Source: Candidatus Cloacimonadota bacterium
GTDB lineage: Bacteria; Cloacimonadota; Cloacimonadia; Cloacimonadales; Cloacimonadaceae
Assembly: GCA_012516855.1 (NCBI GenBank)
Contig: JAAYWB010000033.1
Location: 1 to 50,103 of the forward strand
Length of the DNA stretch: 50,103 nt
Direction of reading: 5' to 3'
The translations under genes and the position numbers were made by a program. The notes under the pieces were generated by a model, which saw only the letters and a program-made list of their open reading frames with translations, did not search any database and had not been told where the DNA came from. Position 1 is the first letter of the stretch. The number at the start of each line of letters is the position of its first letter. Of this stretch, positions 35,425 through 43,704 are shown piece after piece.

Positions 35425-36150
35425 ATGTTCAACAAACTAACCAGCATTCTCTGGAAAGTCTTCTTCGTCATCATGATGCTGTTGTTGTTCATCTTTCTGC
35501 TTTTTCACCTTGTCACCAAGCTGTTTTTGTCACCAAGCCGTTACCGCAGGCTAACCTGGCAGATGGCAAGGGTTTGGGGCTGGTTCACGGTGGTCAGCAC
35601 CGGCACGCGGGTGAAGGTTTCCGGGCGCGAGAACATTCCTTTGGAAGGTCCCATCTGCTTCATGGGCAATCACCAAAGTTATTTTGACATTCCCACCCTC
35701 CTTGGTTTTGCGGGCTGTCCCATGGGCTTCATTGCCAAGCAGGAATTGGCCAGGGTGCCTGTGCTCAAGCAGTGGATGGTCCAGCTACCCAGCTTCTTTC
35801 TGGACCGAGACAACGCCCGCCAGGCCATCAAAGTCTTTCAGGCAGCGGCCAAAGTGATGAAGGAAGGCCATCCCATGGTCATTTTTCCTGAAGGGTTGCG
35901 CGCGGAGCGGGGCAAAGTGGCTGATTTTCATCTGGGCAGCCTCAAACTCGCGCAAATGGCTGGCGCCACCATTGTGCCATTCGCCCTGGACGGCACCTGG
36001 CGCATGTTGGAGATCGACGGCGATATCCACGCCGCCAGGGTGAACTTCACCATCCTGCCGCCCGTGAGACCAGGTGATCCCATTTACGACGATAAAATCG
36101 CCCTCGCCGCTCATCTGAAAAGCTCTATCGAGGCCTGCCTCACGGATTGA
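35425..36150 (+). CDS. plsC: 1-acyl-sn-glycerol-3-phosphate acyltransferase (PlsC family)
   Basis: PlsC-type enzymes acylate lysophosphatidic acid to phosphatidic acid at the inner membrane. From ATG 35425 there are 241 residues: a membrane helix at about 10-32, then the catalytic NHQSYFD (the H-x4-D motif), the substrate-binding FPEGLRAERG and a later VPFALDGTW. AAGGA lies six bases before the ATG. A longer in-frame start upstream would run into the previous gene. Confidence 0.9.
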   Translation: MFNKLTSILWKVFFVIMMLLLFIFLLFHLVTKLFLSPSRYRRLTWQMARVWGWFTVVSTGTRVKVSGRENIPLEGPICFMGNHQSYFDIPTLLGFAGCPMGFIAKQELARVPVLKQWMVQLPSFFLDRDNARQAIKVFQAAAKVMKEGHPMVIFPEGLRAERGKVADFHLGSLKLAQMAGATIVPFALDGTWRMLEIDGDIHAARVNFTILPPVRPGDPIYDDKIALAAHLKSSIEACLTD

Positions 36151-36209
36151 GAGACAGATTTATTCCAAGCCGCTTCGCCCTTATGGGGTATGTTGATATC
36201 CTGTTTTTA

Positions 36210-36256
36210 GCCTCCCGCACAATACCCGCATCGAGTGCGGGAATATGACGGGAGGC
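36210..36256 (+). repeat. 47-nt dispersed nested palindrome, copy 3
   Basis: GCCTCCCGC-N6-CCCGCAT-CGA-GTGCGGG-N6-ACGGGAGGC. It fills the convergent gap between plsC and the SpoIIE-type phosphatase gene. The flank AGGGTTAAGG follows about 20 bases later. Confidence 0.88.
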
Positions 36257-36291
36257 AATAGAGTGGCAGAAGATAGAGGGTTAAGGGTGTG

Positions 36292-38205
36292 TCAGCAGTT
36301 CAGAGGCTTCAGGAACTCCACGACCAGGATGGTGGTGTCGTCGTGGCTTTTTTGGGTGTCCGCAAACTCGCCAACGGCAGCCAGGACCGCCTGAACGGTT
36401 TCTTCAGGCGAAGAGCCTGCTTCTTTATTCAGAACCTGTTCCAGCCCGTCTGTGCCGAATAGTTTGTCATATCGGTCCACTGCTTCGGAAACGCCATCCG
36501 TGAAGACGAGGATTTTGTCACCGGGCGCAAGTTGCAGCACATCGGAAGTGATCTTGATATTGTCAAAAAATCCCAGCGCAGTGGAATGGGTGGTGGCGAA
36601 TTTGCTGAATCCGCCTGCCGCCTTAAGCTGATATATTGGTGTATGGCCGGCATTGGAAAACACGCAACTTCCGCTTTCAAGATCGATGATGCCTAGGACC
36701 ATGGTCACAAAGTCGGATTTCGGATTGTTTTCCACCAAAAAGGTGTTCAGGATGTGCAGGATATCCTCCGGCTTGTCTTTATCCGATGAAACTGTGCGCA
36801 GCAAGGTTGTCATCATGGTCATGGTCATGGCGGCGGCAACGCCTTTTCCCGCCACGTCGGCAATTGCGAAGAGAAAGTGCTTGTCGTCCTTGAGGAAATA
36901 ATCGTAGAGGTCGCCGCCAATGGCTCCGGCTGGTTCGAGGATGCCAAAGGCTTTAAGGTTGGCCGGCAACTTTGAGGCATCATCGTTTTTTGGGATAAGG
37001 TTGCGCTGGATGATCGAAGCAAAGGCAACTTCAGCCATGATGCGGTTCTTTTCCTCGGTCACTTGCTGAAGGTTGTTTATATGGCTGGTTAGCGAGCTCT
37101 TCATTTTTTCGAAGTTCTCGGCGATAACTTGGATTTCGTAAGTGTTTGAATCAATCTCCGGGCCAGACTGCAGCTCGCCTTCCCCTGCCAGTTTGATGGC
37201 ATCCACCAGTTCTGAGAGAGGTTGGTTAAGGGCACTGGTGCGGTACCAGATCGTGCCTGAAAAGATCAGGAAAGCAAGCACGAAAGCAATCGTGGTGATA
37301 ATGGAGAGAGAGTGCAAATCGGCAAAAACCTCACTGTTGGGAACCTCCACCAACAGGCTCCAATGATTGGAAGGCAGGGGCCGATAGGCTATCCAGACAT
37401 CAGGGCCAGGTTTTTCAAAACGGAAGCGCTCAAAGCCGCTTTGGCCACTCACGGCGTTTTTACATATTTGGCGCAGTTCCTGATCGCCGTAACGGTTGGC
37501 GAAATCAAACGCGGAATAGTTCATGGCCAGGGAATCCCTGGGATGGGCTACGATCATGCCGTTGCTTGCAATCATGAAGGCAAAGCCGGTTTTTTTCACC
37601 CGGATCGGCTTCACGATGCGGTGCAGGCTTTCCATCGGAGTGTCCAAACGGATAATGCCTTGATGCTTGCCTTTGATGGTGAGCGGAAGGGAGTAAGAGC
37701 ATACTCTTTCTTTGGAACCCAGGTTGTCGAACCAGGGATCGCTCCACCAAGGCCTAAGAGACAGCCAGGGTATCTGAAACCAGTCCTTGTAAAGGTAATC
37801 GTCATCTTCTGCTGGGATGCTACGAATCTGCTGGTTTTCCAAATAGAAGGTTTGGGTGCGTTTGGTGGATGGTTTGTCATAGGCCAGGCAAACCGAGATC
37901 AGCCTGGGGTTATCGATCAGCAGATGGTGGATGTGACGCTTAAGCTGTTTCGGGGTGTAGAGATCGTCGTTGATCACCGTCCTCAGTTCCTGGGCGATGG
38001 TCATGATGTTGGAGAGGTTCTTGTCGATCATCTGCGCGTTTGTCTCTGTGAGGTTGCTGATGCTTTCTTCTGCGTTGCTGCGCATCACTTTGTAGGCCAG
38101 TTGGCGGGTGATGAGAAAGGTCACCAGAAAGAGGATCAACATGAAGATGAACATGAAAGAGATGAGCTGTTGCCCCAGGTATTTGGTCTTTTTACTTGTG
38201 TTCAT
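36292..38205 (-). CDS. Membrane sensor with SpoIIE/RsbU-type PP2C phosphatase domain
   Basis: From ATG 38205 the protein has 637 residues. A membrane helix (about 12-32) is followed by a periplasmic dCache-like region with GFAFMIASNGMIVAHP, a second helix near 305-325 and a HAMP segment. The SpoIIE-type PP2C phosphatase (about 395-637) has GGDLYDYF, IADVAGKGVAAAM, FSNAGHTP, FTDGVSEA and DDTTILVV. Such proteins usually dephosphorylate anti-sigma-factor antagonists. No partner kinase or antagonist is near. The start overlaps the NMT1-like gene by 14 bases; a GTG at 38250 is the alternative. No clear ribosome site is seen. Confidence 0.88.
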   Translation of the reverse strand: MNTSKKTKYLGQQLISFMFIFMLILFLVTFLITRQLAYKVMRSNAEESISNLTETNAQMIDKNLSNIMTIAQELRTVINDDLYTPKQLKRHIHHLLIDNPRLISVCLAYDKPSTKRTQTFYLENQQIRSIPAEDDDYLYKDWFQIPWLSLRPWWSDPWFDNLGSKERVCSYSLPLTIKGKHQGIIRLDTPMESLHRIVKPIRVKKTGFAFMIASNGMIVAHPRDSLAMNYSAFDFANRYGDQELRQICKNAVSGQSGFERFRFEKPGPDVWIAYRPLPSNHWSLLVEVPNSEVFADLHSLSIITTIAFVLAFLIFSGTIWYRTSALNQPLSELVDAIKLAGEGELQSGPEIDSNTYEIQVIAENFEKMKSSLTSHINNLQQVTEEKNRIMAEVAFASIIQRNLIPKNDDASKLPANLKAFGILEPAGAIGGDLYDYFLKDDKHFLFAIADVAGKGVAAAMTMTMMTTLLRTVSSDKDKPEDILHILNTFLVENNPKSDFVTMVLGIIDLESGSCVFSNAGHTPIYQLKAAGGFSKFATTHSTALGFFDNIKITSDVLQLAPGDKILVFTDGVSEAVDRYDKLFGTDGLEQVLNKEAGSSPEETVQAVLAAVGEFADTQKSHDDTTILVVEFLKPLNC

Positions 38206-39256
38206 GGGGGTAGAAGGTCTGGTAATCAACAGGTTTGTCGATGATGCCACGCTCTATCAGGATGCGATTGGCAAGATCAAAATCTTTGGGATCGAGATAA
38301 CCAACGCGGGCGGGATTTTCCAGAATACGGGACTTTATATGTTCCAGCATCCAGGCCTGATGCTCAAGGTTTGCCGGTTGATGGTTTTCCCTCAGGTAAC
38401 GTAGCACCACAGCCAGGGTTTCCTCAGGATTCTGGAAGGCATAGTTCCAGCCCTCAAGGGTGGCGGCTGTGAAATCCCGGCACTGCCGGGGGTGTTTTTC
38501 AAAAAAGTCCCTGGTAGTGTAGATTCCATCGTCAACAAGGTCAAAGCCATAATCCGCAAGGTCAAAGACCACCAGGTCTTCTTCATCCAAACCGGTCATG
38601 AGCAGACGGTGATACTCATTGTAGTACATGGCGTTGATCATATCCACGGCATTTTCCAGCAGCAGGTTGACAGACCAGTCCATGGGTATCGCTCTTATGT
38701 TCAGGCCCAGGCTTTCCAGAAAGAAAAGGGTGTGGTCGCCACCTTCTTCTCGCCAGACGCCAATCTTTTTCCCATCAAGATCTTGTATGGTTTTGATTCC
38801 GGAACTCTTTTTCCCCACCAACACCGTGGAATTTTTCTGCGATATCTGAGCCATTAAAACAGCGGGATTTTTGGGATTATGATACTTGAGAGCGGTGACC
38901 AGGTTAAAGCTGGCTATGTCGGCGGAACCTTCCATAAGCGATTGGTAAGGTGGATGATCTCCTCCTCCGGGCAGGAACTCGACATCCAAGCCCCGTGCCT
39001 GATAGAAGCCTTTTTCCTTGGCCATGTAAGCTCCGGCGAATTGGGCCTGGTGCAGCCATTTCAGCCGGTAACGCAATTTGAAAAGCTCTCTGGGTTGAAC
39101 TTCCTCCATACTGGGTCTGTTTTTCTTGCTTCTGCCAGAATCAATGCACTTGTCCCCGCAACTGGACAATACAAACAGCATTAGAACCACGATCAGCCTG
39201 ACCGCGTGACGTATGCCACGATGTTGAGGAAGTTTGGGTTGAAGCAATGGGTTCAT
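38192..39256 (-). CDS. NMT1/THI5-like periplasmic solute-binding lipoprotein
   Basis: The 354 residues start with a basic leader and hydrophobic core ending in a lipobox (LFVLSSC, cysteine about 33). The mature part matches the NMT1/THI5-like substrate-binding fold: LKWLHQAQFAGAYMAKEKGFY, FLPGGGDHPPYQSLMEG and the GKKIGVWREEGGD segment. Relatives bind pyrimidine precursors of thiamine, or nitrate, taurine and similar ligands. No ABC permease or ATPase gene is adjacent. Its gene overlaps the phosphatase gene, so it may be the ligand-binding partner of that sensor and not a transporter part. Confidence 0.82.
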   Translation of the reverse strand: MNPLLQPKLPQHRGIRHAVRLIVVLMLFVLSSCGDKCIDSGRSKKNRPSMEEVQPRELFKLRYRLKWLHQAQFAGAYMAKEKGFYQARGLDVEFLPGGGDHPPYQSLMEGSADIASFNLVTALKYHNPKNPAVLMAQISQKNSTVLVGKKSSGIKTIQDLDGKKIGVWREEGGDHTLFFLESLGLNIRAIPMDWSVNLLLENAVDMINAMYYNEYHRLLMTGLDEEDLVVFDLADYGFDLVDDGIYTTRDFFEKHPRQCRDFTAATLEGWNYAFQNPEETLAVVLRYLRENHQPANLEHQAWMLEHIKSRILENPARVGYLDPKDFDLANRILIERGIIDKPVDYQTFYPHEHK

Positions 39257-39347
39257 AATATAAAAACACTAAAACCTAAGCCAATGTTGGGCCCATAATT
39301 GTTTAAGCAATGTCATCCTAGATGATACAATGATCAAGTCAAGGCAT

Positions 39348-39356
39348 AATATACCA
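39348..39356 (-). promoter_or_regulatory. Candidate extended -10 promoter of the NMT1-like gene
   Basis: On the minus strand TGG-TATATT gives an extended -10 (complement of 39348-39356); the -35 is weak. A small inverted repeat TCATC-CTA-GATGA at 39313-39325 lies in the leader, and might be an operator. Confidence 0.4.
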
Positions 39357-39413
39357 AAATAACCACAATTTAGTGGAAATATTTACACAAAGGCGGCAGA
39401 AGTCTTTTCTTAT

Positions 39414-41027
39414 CTACTGTTTGGACTTACCGGAAGAATAGGCATGGGCGGCACCAAAGAAATCCCGGAAAAGGGGGTGTGCCTTGTTTGGACGGGATTT
39501 GAACTCGGGATGGAACTGCACGCCGAGGTAAAAACCCTTTTTGGGAAGTTCCACCACTTCCACCAAAAGCCCGTCAGGTGAAAAGCCGCTCAGGCACATG
39601 CCTTTGGAGGTTAGTTTATCCCGATAAGCATTGTTGAATTCAAAGCGGTGCCGATGCCTTTCGCTGATCCTGGCACGGCCGTAAGCCTTTCTGGCTAGTG
39701 AACCTGGCTCCAAATTGCAGGGATAAGCCCCCCGCCGCATTGTGCCTCCGGTAAGTTTCTGGTAGATTGAGTCTTCCATCTTGTGGATAACCGGATGGGG
39801 TGTGTCGGCAAAGAATTCTGTGCTGTTGGCGTCTTTGAGGTGACAAACGTGGCGGGCGAATTCTATCACAGCAACCTGCATGCCCAGACAGATGCCCAGG
39901 AAAGGTATGTTGCGCGTTCTGGCATACTCCGCTATGGCGATCTTGCCTTCGATTCCCTTTACTCCAAATCCGCCTGGGATCAGGATTCCGTCCACGTCCT
40001 TGAGTATTTTTGCCAGGGAGGATGGTTTGAATTTCTGTTCGGAATTCACCCATTTCACCTGCAGCCCCATCCTATGGTGGGCCGCGGCATGGAACAACGC
40101 TTCCTCGACGCTTTTATAGGCATCCTGGTGCTTTACGTATTTGCCGCAGACGGCGATGGTGACTTTTTGCTCCCAACTGGTGCTGTTTTGCAGGAACTTG
40201 TTCCAGGCGGTCAGGCGCAGAGGCTTGCATTCCAATCCGAAGTGACGGCATATGATCTTGTGCAGATTGGCATTCTTGAAGGTGATGGGGCATTCGTAAA
40301 CGCTTTTTACATCGATGGCGTTGATCACATTGGCACGGGGCACGTTTGTGAAGAGGGCGATCTTGTCGTAAATCTCGCTTTCAAAAGGTTTTTCCGAGCG
40401 GCAGAGCAGTATCTCAGGCTGGATTCCGATCTCACGCAGCTTGTAGGCGCTGTGTTGGGAGGGTTTGGTCTTCAGTTCGCCCGCTGCGTGGATAAATGGA
40501 ATATAGGTAAGCATCACGTAGAGGGTGTTCTGCAGGCCAAGGTCCAGTCGCAACTGGCGCACGGCTTCTAGAAAAGGAAGGATTTCGATGTCGCCGACGG
40601 TTCCGCCGATTTCGGTGATGATGATATCGTAATCGGCATCCAGTTTTTGGATGCGGCGCTTTATCTCATCCGTCACGTGCGGAATCACCTGCACTGTTTT
40701 ACCCTTATAAATTCCCTTCCTTTCGTTCTGCAGCACCCTTTCGTAGATTTGGCCGGCTGAACAGCTCGAGTGTCGGGTTAGGGCTTCATCCACAAAACGT
40801 TCATAATGACCCAGGTCGAGGTCGGTCTCGGCGCCGTCGTCAGTAACGAAAACTTCGCCGTGCTGGAAGGGGCTCATTGTGCCGGGGTCCACATTCAGGT
40901 AGGGATCAAATTTCTGGGTTGCCACGCGGTAACCCATTGATTTAAGAAGCAAACCGATGGAGGCGGTGGCGATCCCCTTGCCAAGGGAAGATAGAACGCC
41001 GCCTATCACGAAGATGTATTTTGCCAT
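39414..41027 (-). CDS. pyrG: CTP synthase
   Basis: PyrG aminates UTP to CTP with glutamine. The 537 residues have the synthase domain with SSLGKGIATASIG near the start, FDPYLNVDPGTMSPFQHGE and EIGGTVGDIE. The glutaminase domain has the active site GICLGMQ, and the end shows GVQFHPEFKSRP. A TMRRG replaces the usual TMRLG. A 10-bp hairpin lies 25 bases upstream. The transaminase gene precedes it by 66 bases. Confidence 0.97.
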   Translation of the reverse strand: MAKYIFVIGGVLSSLGKGIATASIGLLLKSMGYRVATQKFDPYLNVDPGTMSPFQHGEVFVTDDGAETDLDLGHYERFVDEALTRHSSCSAGQIYERVLQNERKGIYKGKTVQVIPHVTDEIKRRIQKLDADYDIIITEIGGTVGDIEILPFLEAVRQLRLDLGLQNTLYVMLTYIPFIHAAGELKTKPSQHSAYKLREIGIQPEILLCRSEKPFESEIYDKIALFTNVPRANVINAIDVKSVYECPITFKNANLHKIICRHFGLECKPLRLTAWNKFLQNSTSWEQKVTIAVCGKYVKHQDAYKSVEEALFHAAAHHRMGLQVKWVNSEQKFKPSSLAKILKDVDGILIPGGFGVKGIEGKIAIAEYARTRNIPFLGICLGMQVAVIEFARHVCHLKDANSTEFFADTPHPVIHKMEDSIYQKLTGGTMRRGAYPCNLEPGSLARKAYGRARISERHRHRFEFNNAYRDKLTSKGMCLSGFSPDGLLVEVVELPKKGFYLGVQFHPEFKSRPNKAHPLFRDFFGAAHAYSSGKSKQ

Positions 41028-41051
41028 AGATCCTCAGTAAAGCATAGCTGT

Positions 41052-41075
41052 CCGGGGCTGGAAATCCAGCCCCGG
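41052..41075 (-). other. Perfect 10-bp hairpin upstream of pyrG
   Basis: CCGGGGCTGG/CCAGCCCCGG with a four-base loop. No T-run follows on the minus strand, so it is not an ordinary terminator. It stands between the kat-like stop and the pyrG start and could limit read-through or stabilise the upstream mRNA. Confidence 0.7.
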
Positions 41076-41093
41076 CAGACGGTTCATTTATAT

Positions 41094-42338
41094 TCAGGCC
41101 AGCTTTTTAAGCTCGGCCAGCGATTCTTTTATAGCCTGCACCGTGAAGGCGAGGTCGGCGTCGGTGTGACGGTAGCAGATGTAGCCGTGATGATAAGGCT
41201 GAAGGAAAACACCCCGGCGGATGAGCTGGGTGTAAAACTCCACCCGCAGCTTTTTGTAGAGGCCTTCTTCATCTCTTGGGAATGTGATGAAGGGCATCCA
41301 CGGCGAGCCGGAAAAACGGGCTGGAATGCCGGATTCAGCCACCACTTTTTCCACATCTTCACCGAACTTTTTGCCTTTGGCCGCCACCACATCCAGAATC
41401 TTGTCACGCTGAAGGATCTCGATGGTCTTCAGGGCCGCAATCTGGGCATCTGAATTGGGGAAGAAGGTGGAGGAGAGGAAGACGTCCTTGGTTAGGACAT
41501 CCATGACCTCCCGCTTGCCCACCAGCGCTGCGATCGGATAGCCGTTGGCCATTGCCTTGCCGAAGGTTGAGAGGTCTGGAGTTACTCCAAATAATTCCTG
41601 CGCGCCACCAAGGGAACAGCGGAAACCGCTACGGATTTCGTCGAAGATCAGCACGCAGCCATATTTGTCTGCCAGTTTGCGCACGCCTTCCAGGTATCCC
41701 GGCTTGGGCATCTGCACTTCAGCTGCCAGGGGATGGCCAACCGGGGTCACGATGATGGCGGCCATATCGTTGGCATTGGCTTTCAGGATGTCTTCCAGTT
41801 GGTCGAGGTCATTGTAGTGGAATTCGATGACGTCTTCGTAGAATTTCTCTGGGATGCCGCCTTTCACTTCCACGCACCAGTCGTGCCAGCCGTGATAGCC
41901 ACAGCGTGCAACTTTCACCTTGCCGGTGTAAGCTCGGGCAACGCGGATGGAGATGGTGGTTGCGTCGCTGCCGGTTTTTACTATCGCGGCCATCTCGCAG
42001 CTGGGAATCACTTCCTGCAGCTTGCGTACCAGCTTGTTTTGGATGGATTGGGTGAGTGAGAAACAAAAGCCTTTGTTCTTGATCTGCTCGATCACCGCGT
42101 TGTCGATTTCTTCCTCGCGGTAGCCAATGATAATGGGGCCGTAAGCGCAAAGGTAATCTATGTATTCGTTGCCGTCCACATCGCGGATGCGTCCGCCCTT
42201 GCCTTCTTCAAAGAAGATGGGGTATTCGCCCTCAACGAAGTTGTAGGGTCTGCGTATGCCGGCCACAGCGCCGGGCACGAGGGTTTTGGCCTCGGCATAG
42301 AGAGCCATGCTCTTGTCCAGTTTCAGTTTGTCTGCCAT
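41094..42338 (-). CDS. kat: Class III aminotransferase, probable 3-aminobutyryl-CoA aminotransferase
   Basis: The 414-residue PLP enzyme resembles glutamate-1-semialdehyde aminomutase. It has TGSDATTISIRVARA, YHGWHDWC, the PLP aspartate in LIFDEIRSGFR and the PLP lysine in TFGKAMANGYP. Heme genes are absent, while an acetoacetyl-CoA thiolase gene lies directly upstream. An acyl-CoA beta-transaminase of this family is known from Cloacamonas acidaminovorans, where it turns 3-aminobutyryl-CoA into acetoacetyl-CoA with 2-oxoglutarate as amino acceptor, in lysine fermentation. The thiolase would then use that product. The stop of thiolase and this start are one base apart. Confidence 0.72.
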   Translation of the reverse strand: MADKLKLDKSMALYAEAKTLVPGAVAGIRRPYNFVEGEYPIFFEEGKGGRIRDVDGNEYIDYLCAYGPIIIGYREEEIDNAVIEQIKNKGFCFSLTQSIQNKLVRKLQEVIPSCEMAAIVKTGSDATTISIRVARAYTGKVKVARCGYHGWHDWCVEVKGGIPEKFYEDVIEFHYNDLDQLEDILKANANDMAAIIVTPVGHPLAAEVQMPKPGYLEGVRKLADKYGCVLIFDEIRSGFRCSLGGAQELFGVTPDLSTFGKAMANGYPIAALVGKREVMDVLTKDVFLSSTFFPNSDAQIAALKTIEILQRDKILDVVAAKGKKFGEDVEKVVAESGIPARFSGSPWMPFITFPRDEEGLYKKLRVEFYTQLIRRGVFLQPYHHGYICYRHTDADLAFTVQAIKESLAELKKLA

Positions 42339-42339
42339 G

Positions 42340-43542
42340 TTAGTTACTCCTTTCCCAGAGGGTTGCTATGCCCATTCCACCACCTATGCAGAGGGCGGCA
42401 AGGCCTTTATTGAGGTTGCGTTTGCCCATTTCATGCAGCAGGGTAACGATGATGCGGGCTCCGCTGGAGCCGATGGGATGTCCCAAAGCGATGGCTCCGC
42501 CGTTGACGTTAACTTTGTCCATATCCAGTTTGCCCACGCCTTCCATTTCCAATCCTTTGAAAACAGCCAGGGATTGAGCGGCAAAGGCTTCGTTGAGCTC
42601 AGCCAGTTCGATGTCTTCAAGTTTCCAGCCGGTTTTGGCCAGCAGGTTCTTTATCGCCGGAACCGGCCCATATCCCATAATGGCGGGGTCCACACCTCCG
42701 GAGGCGTTGCCGACCAGAGTGGCAAGGATGGGCAGATTTAGTTCCAGGGCTTTTTCTTCGCTCATCAGCAAAAGAATGGCCGCGCCATCATTGATGCCGG
42801 AGGCGTTGCCGGCAGTAACGCTGCCGTCTGCCTTGAAGGCGGGTCGCAGCTTGGCCAGGGCTTCCACTGTCACGCCCTTGCGGGGAAATTCGTCGGTGTC
42901 GATCACCAGGGGATCGCCTTTGCGCTGGGGAATGATGATTGGCACGATCTCGTCGCGGAAACGGCCGGAGTTAATTGCCTTCTCGGTTTTATTCTGGCTG
43001 GCTGTGGCAAATTGATCTTGTTCCTCGCGGCTGATCTGATATTTTTCAGCGAGGTTCTCAGCCGTCATTCCCATGTGATAATCATTGAAAATGTCGCTCA
43101 GGCCGTCACGGATCATCAGGTCGGTGAGAGTTTTATCTCCCATTTTACCACCCCAGCGCGTGTCCATCGACGCATAGGGGATCTGGCTCATGTTTTCCGT
43201 GCCGCCGGCAACAACTATGTCTGCTTCGCCAGTGCCGATCATCAGTGCGCCCAAGGTCACGCTTTTCATGCCTGAGCCGCAAACCTTGTTCACTGTATAG
43301 GCTGGGATATGGTCTGGAACACCACTTTTGATGGCCACTTGACGGGCGATGTTCTGTCCGTGTCCGGCGCCGCAAACGTTGCCGAGGATCACTTCATCGA
43401 TCTGTTCGACTTTCAGGTTGGTTTCCGCGATGATAGCTTTAAGAACGGCGACACCCAGTTCCACTGCCGACACATTCTTGAAAACTCCTCCGAAACTTCC
43501 GATGGGGGTCCGCTTGGCGCTTACCACAACGGTTTTTCTCAT
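42340..43542 (-). CDS. Acetyl-CoA C-acetyltransferase (thiolase)
   Basis: Thiolase cleaves acetoacetyl-CoA with CoA to two acetyl-CoA, or runs in reverse. The 400 residues have the nucleophilic cysteine in NKVCGSGMK (about 86-94), the histidine in [10 protein letters not shown], and the second cysteine in CIGGGMG near the end. I choose the ATG at 43542 because GGAGG lies immediately upstream; the ATG at 43554 lies before this ribosome site. It heads a unit with the transaminase, and maybe pyrG, from a good promoter. Confidence 0.95.
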   Translation of the reverse strand: MRKTVVVSAKRTPIGSFGGVFKNVSAVELGVAVLKAIIAETNLKVEQIDEVILGNVCGAGHGQNIARQVAIKSGVPDHIPAYTVNKVCGSGMKSVTLGALMIGTGEADIVVAGGTENMSQIPYASMDTRWGGKMGDKTLTDLMIRDGLSDIFNDYHMGMTAENLAEKYQISREEQDQFATASQNKTEKAINSGRFRDEIVPIIIPQRKGDPLVIDTDEFPRKGVTVEALAKLRPAFKADGSVTAGNASGINDGAAILLLMSEEKALELNLPILATLVGNASGGVDPAIMGYGPVPAIKNLLAKTGWKLEDIELAELNEAFAAQSLAVFKGLEMEGVGKLDMDKVNVNGGAIALGHPIGSSGARIIVTLLHEMGKRNLNKGLAALCIGGGMGIATLWERSN

Positions 43543-43575
43543 GATTTCCTCCATGTCTGTATTTTGTTTTTTCTC

Positions 43576-43603
43576 ATTTTATTTACGGGGCGGTTTTGGT
43601 CAA
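43576..43603 (-). promoter_or_regulatory. Promoter of the thiolase-transaminase unit
   Basis: On the minus strand TTGACC (complement of 43598-43603), a 16-base spacer and TAAAAT (complement of 43576-43581), each five of six matches. Transcription would begin about 27 bases before the thiolase ATG. Confidence 0.65.
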
Positions 43604-43607
43604 CCGC
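43590..43607 (-). promoter_or_regulatory. Inverted repeat overlapping the thiolase promoter, possible operator
   Basis: GCGGTT-N6-AACCGC, a perfect 6-bp inverted repeat, covers the -35 hexamer and part of the spacer. No T-run follows, so an operator is more likely than a terminator for the ferredoxin gene upstream. Confidence 0.45.
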
Positions 43608-43704
43608 TATTTATTATCTTTGGTCCTGAAAGCTCGCGATCAAGGACAGTAGAATGTTTGGAACGCTATTCCTTTGCTGCCAGCAAGCACGTTTGAGCAA
43701 AGCA

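Noticed and set aside
43590-43607. Terminator of the ferredoxin gene
   Set aside because: Only a 6-bp stem and no T-run; it overlaps a good promoter, so an operator is preferred.
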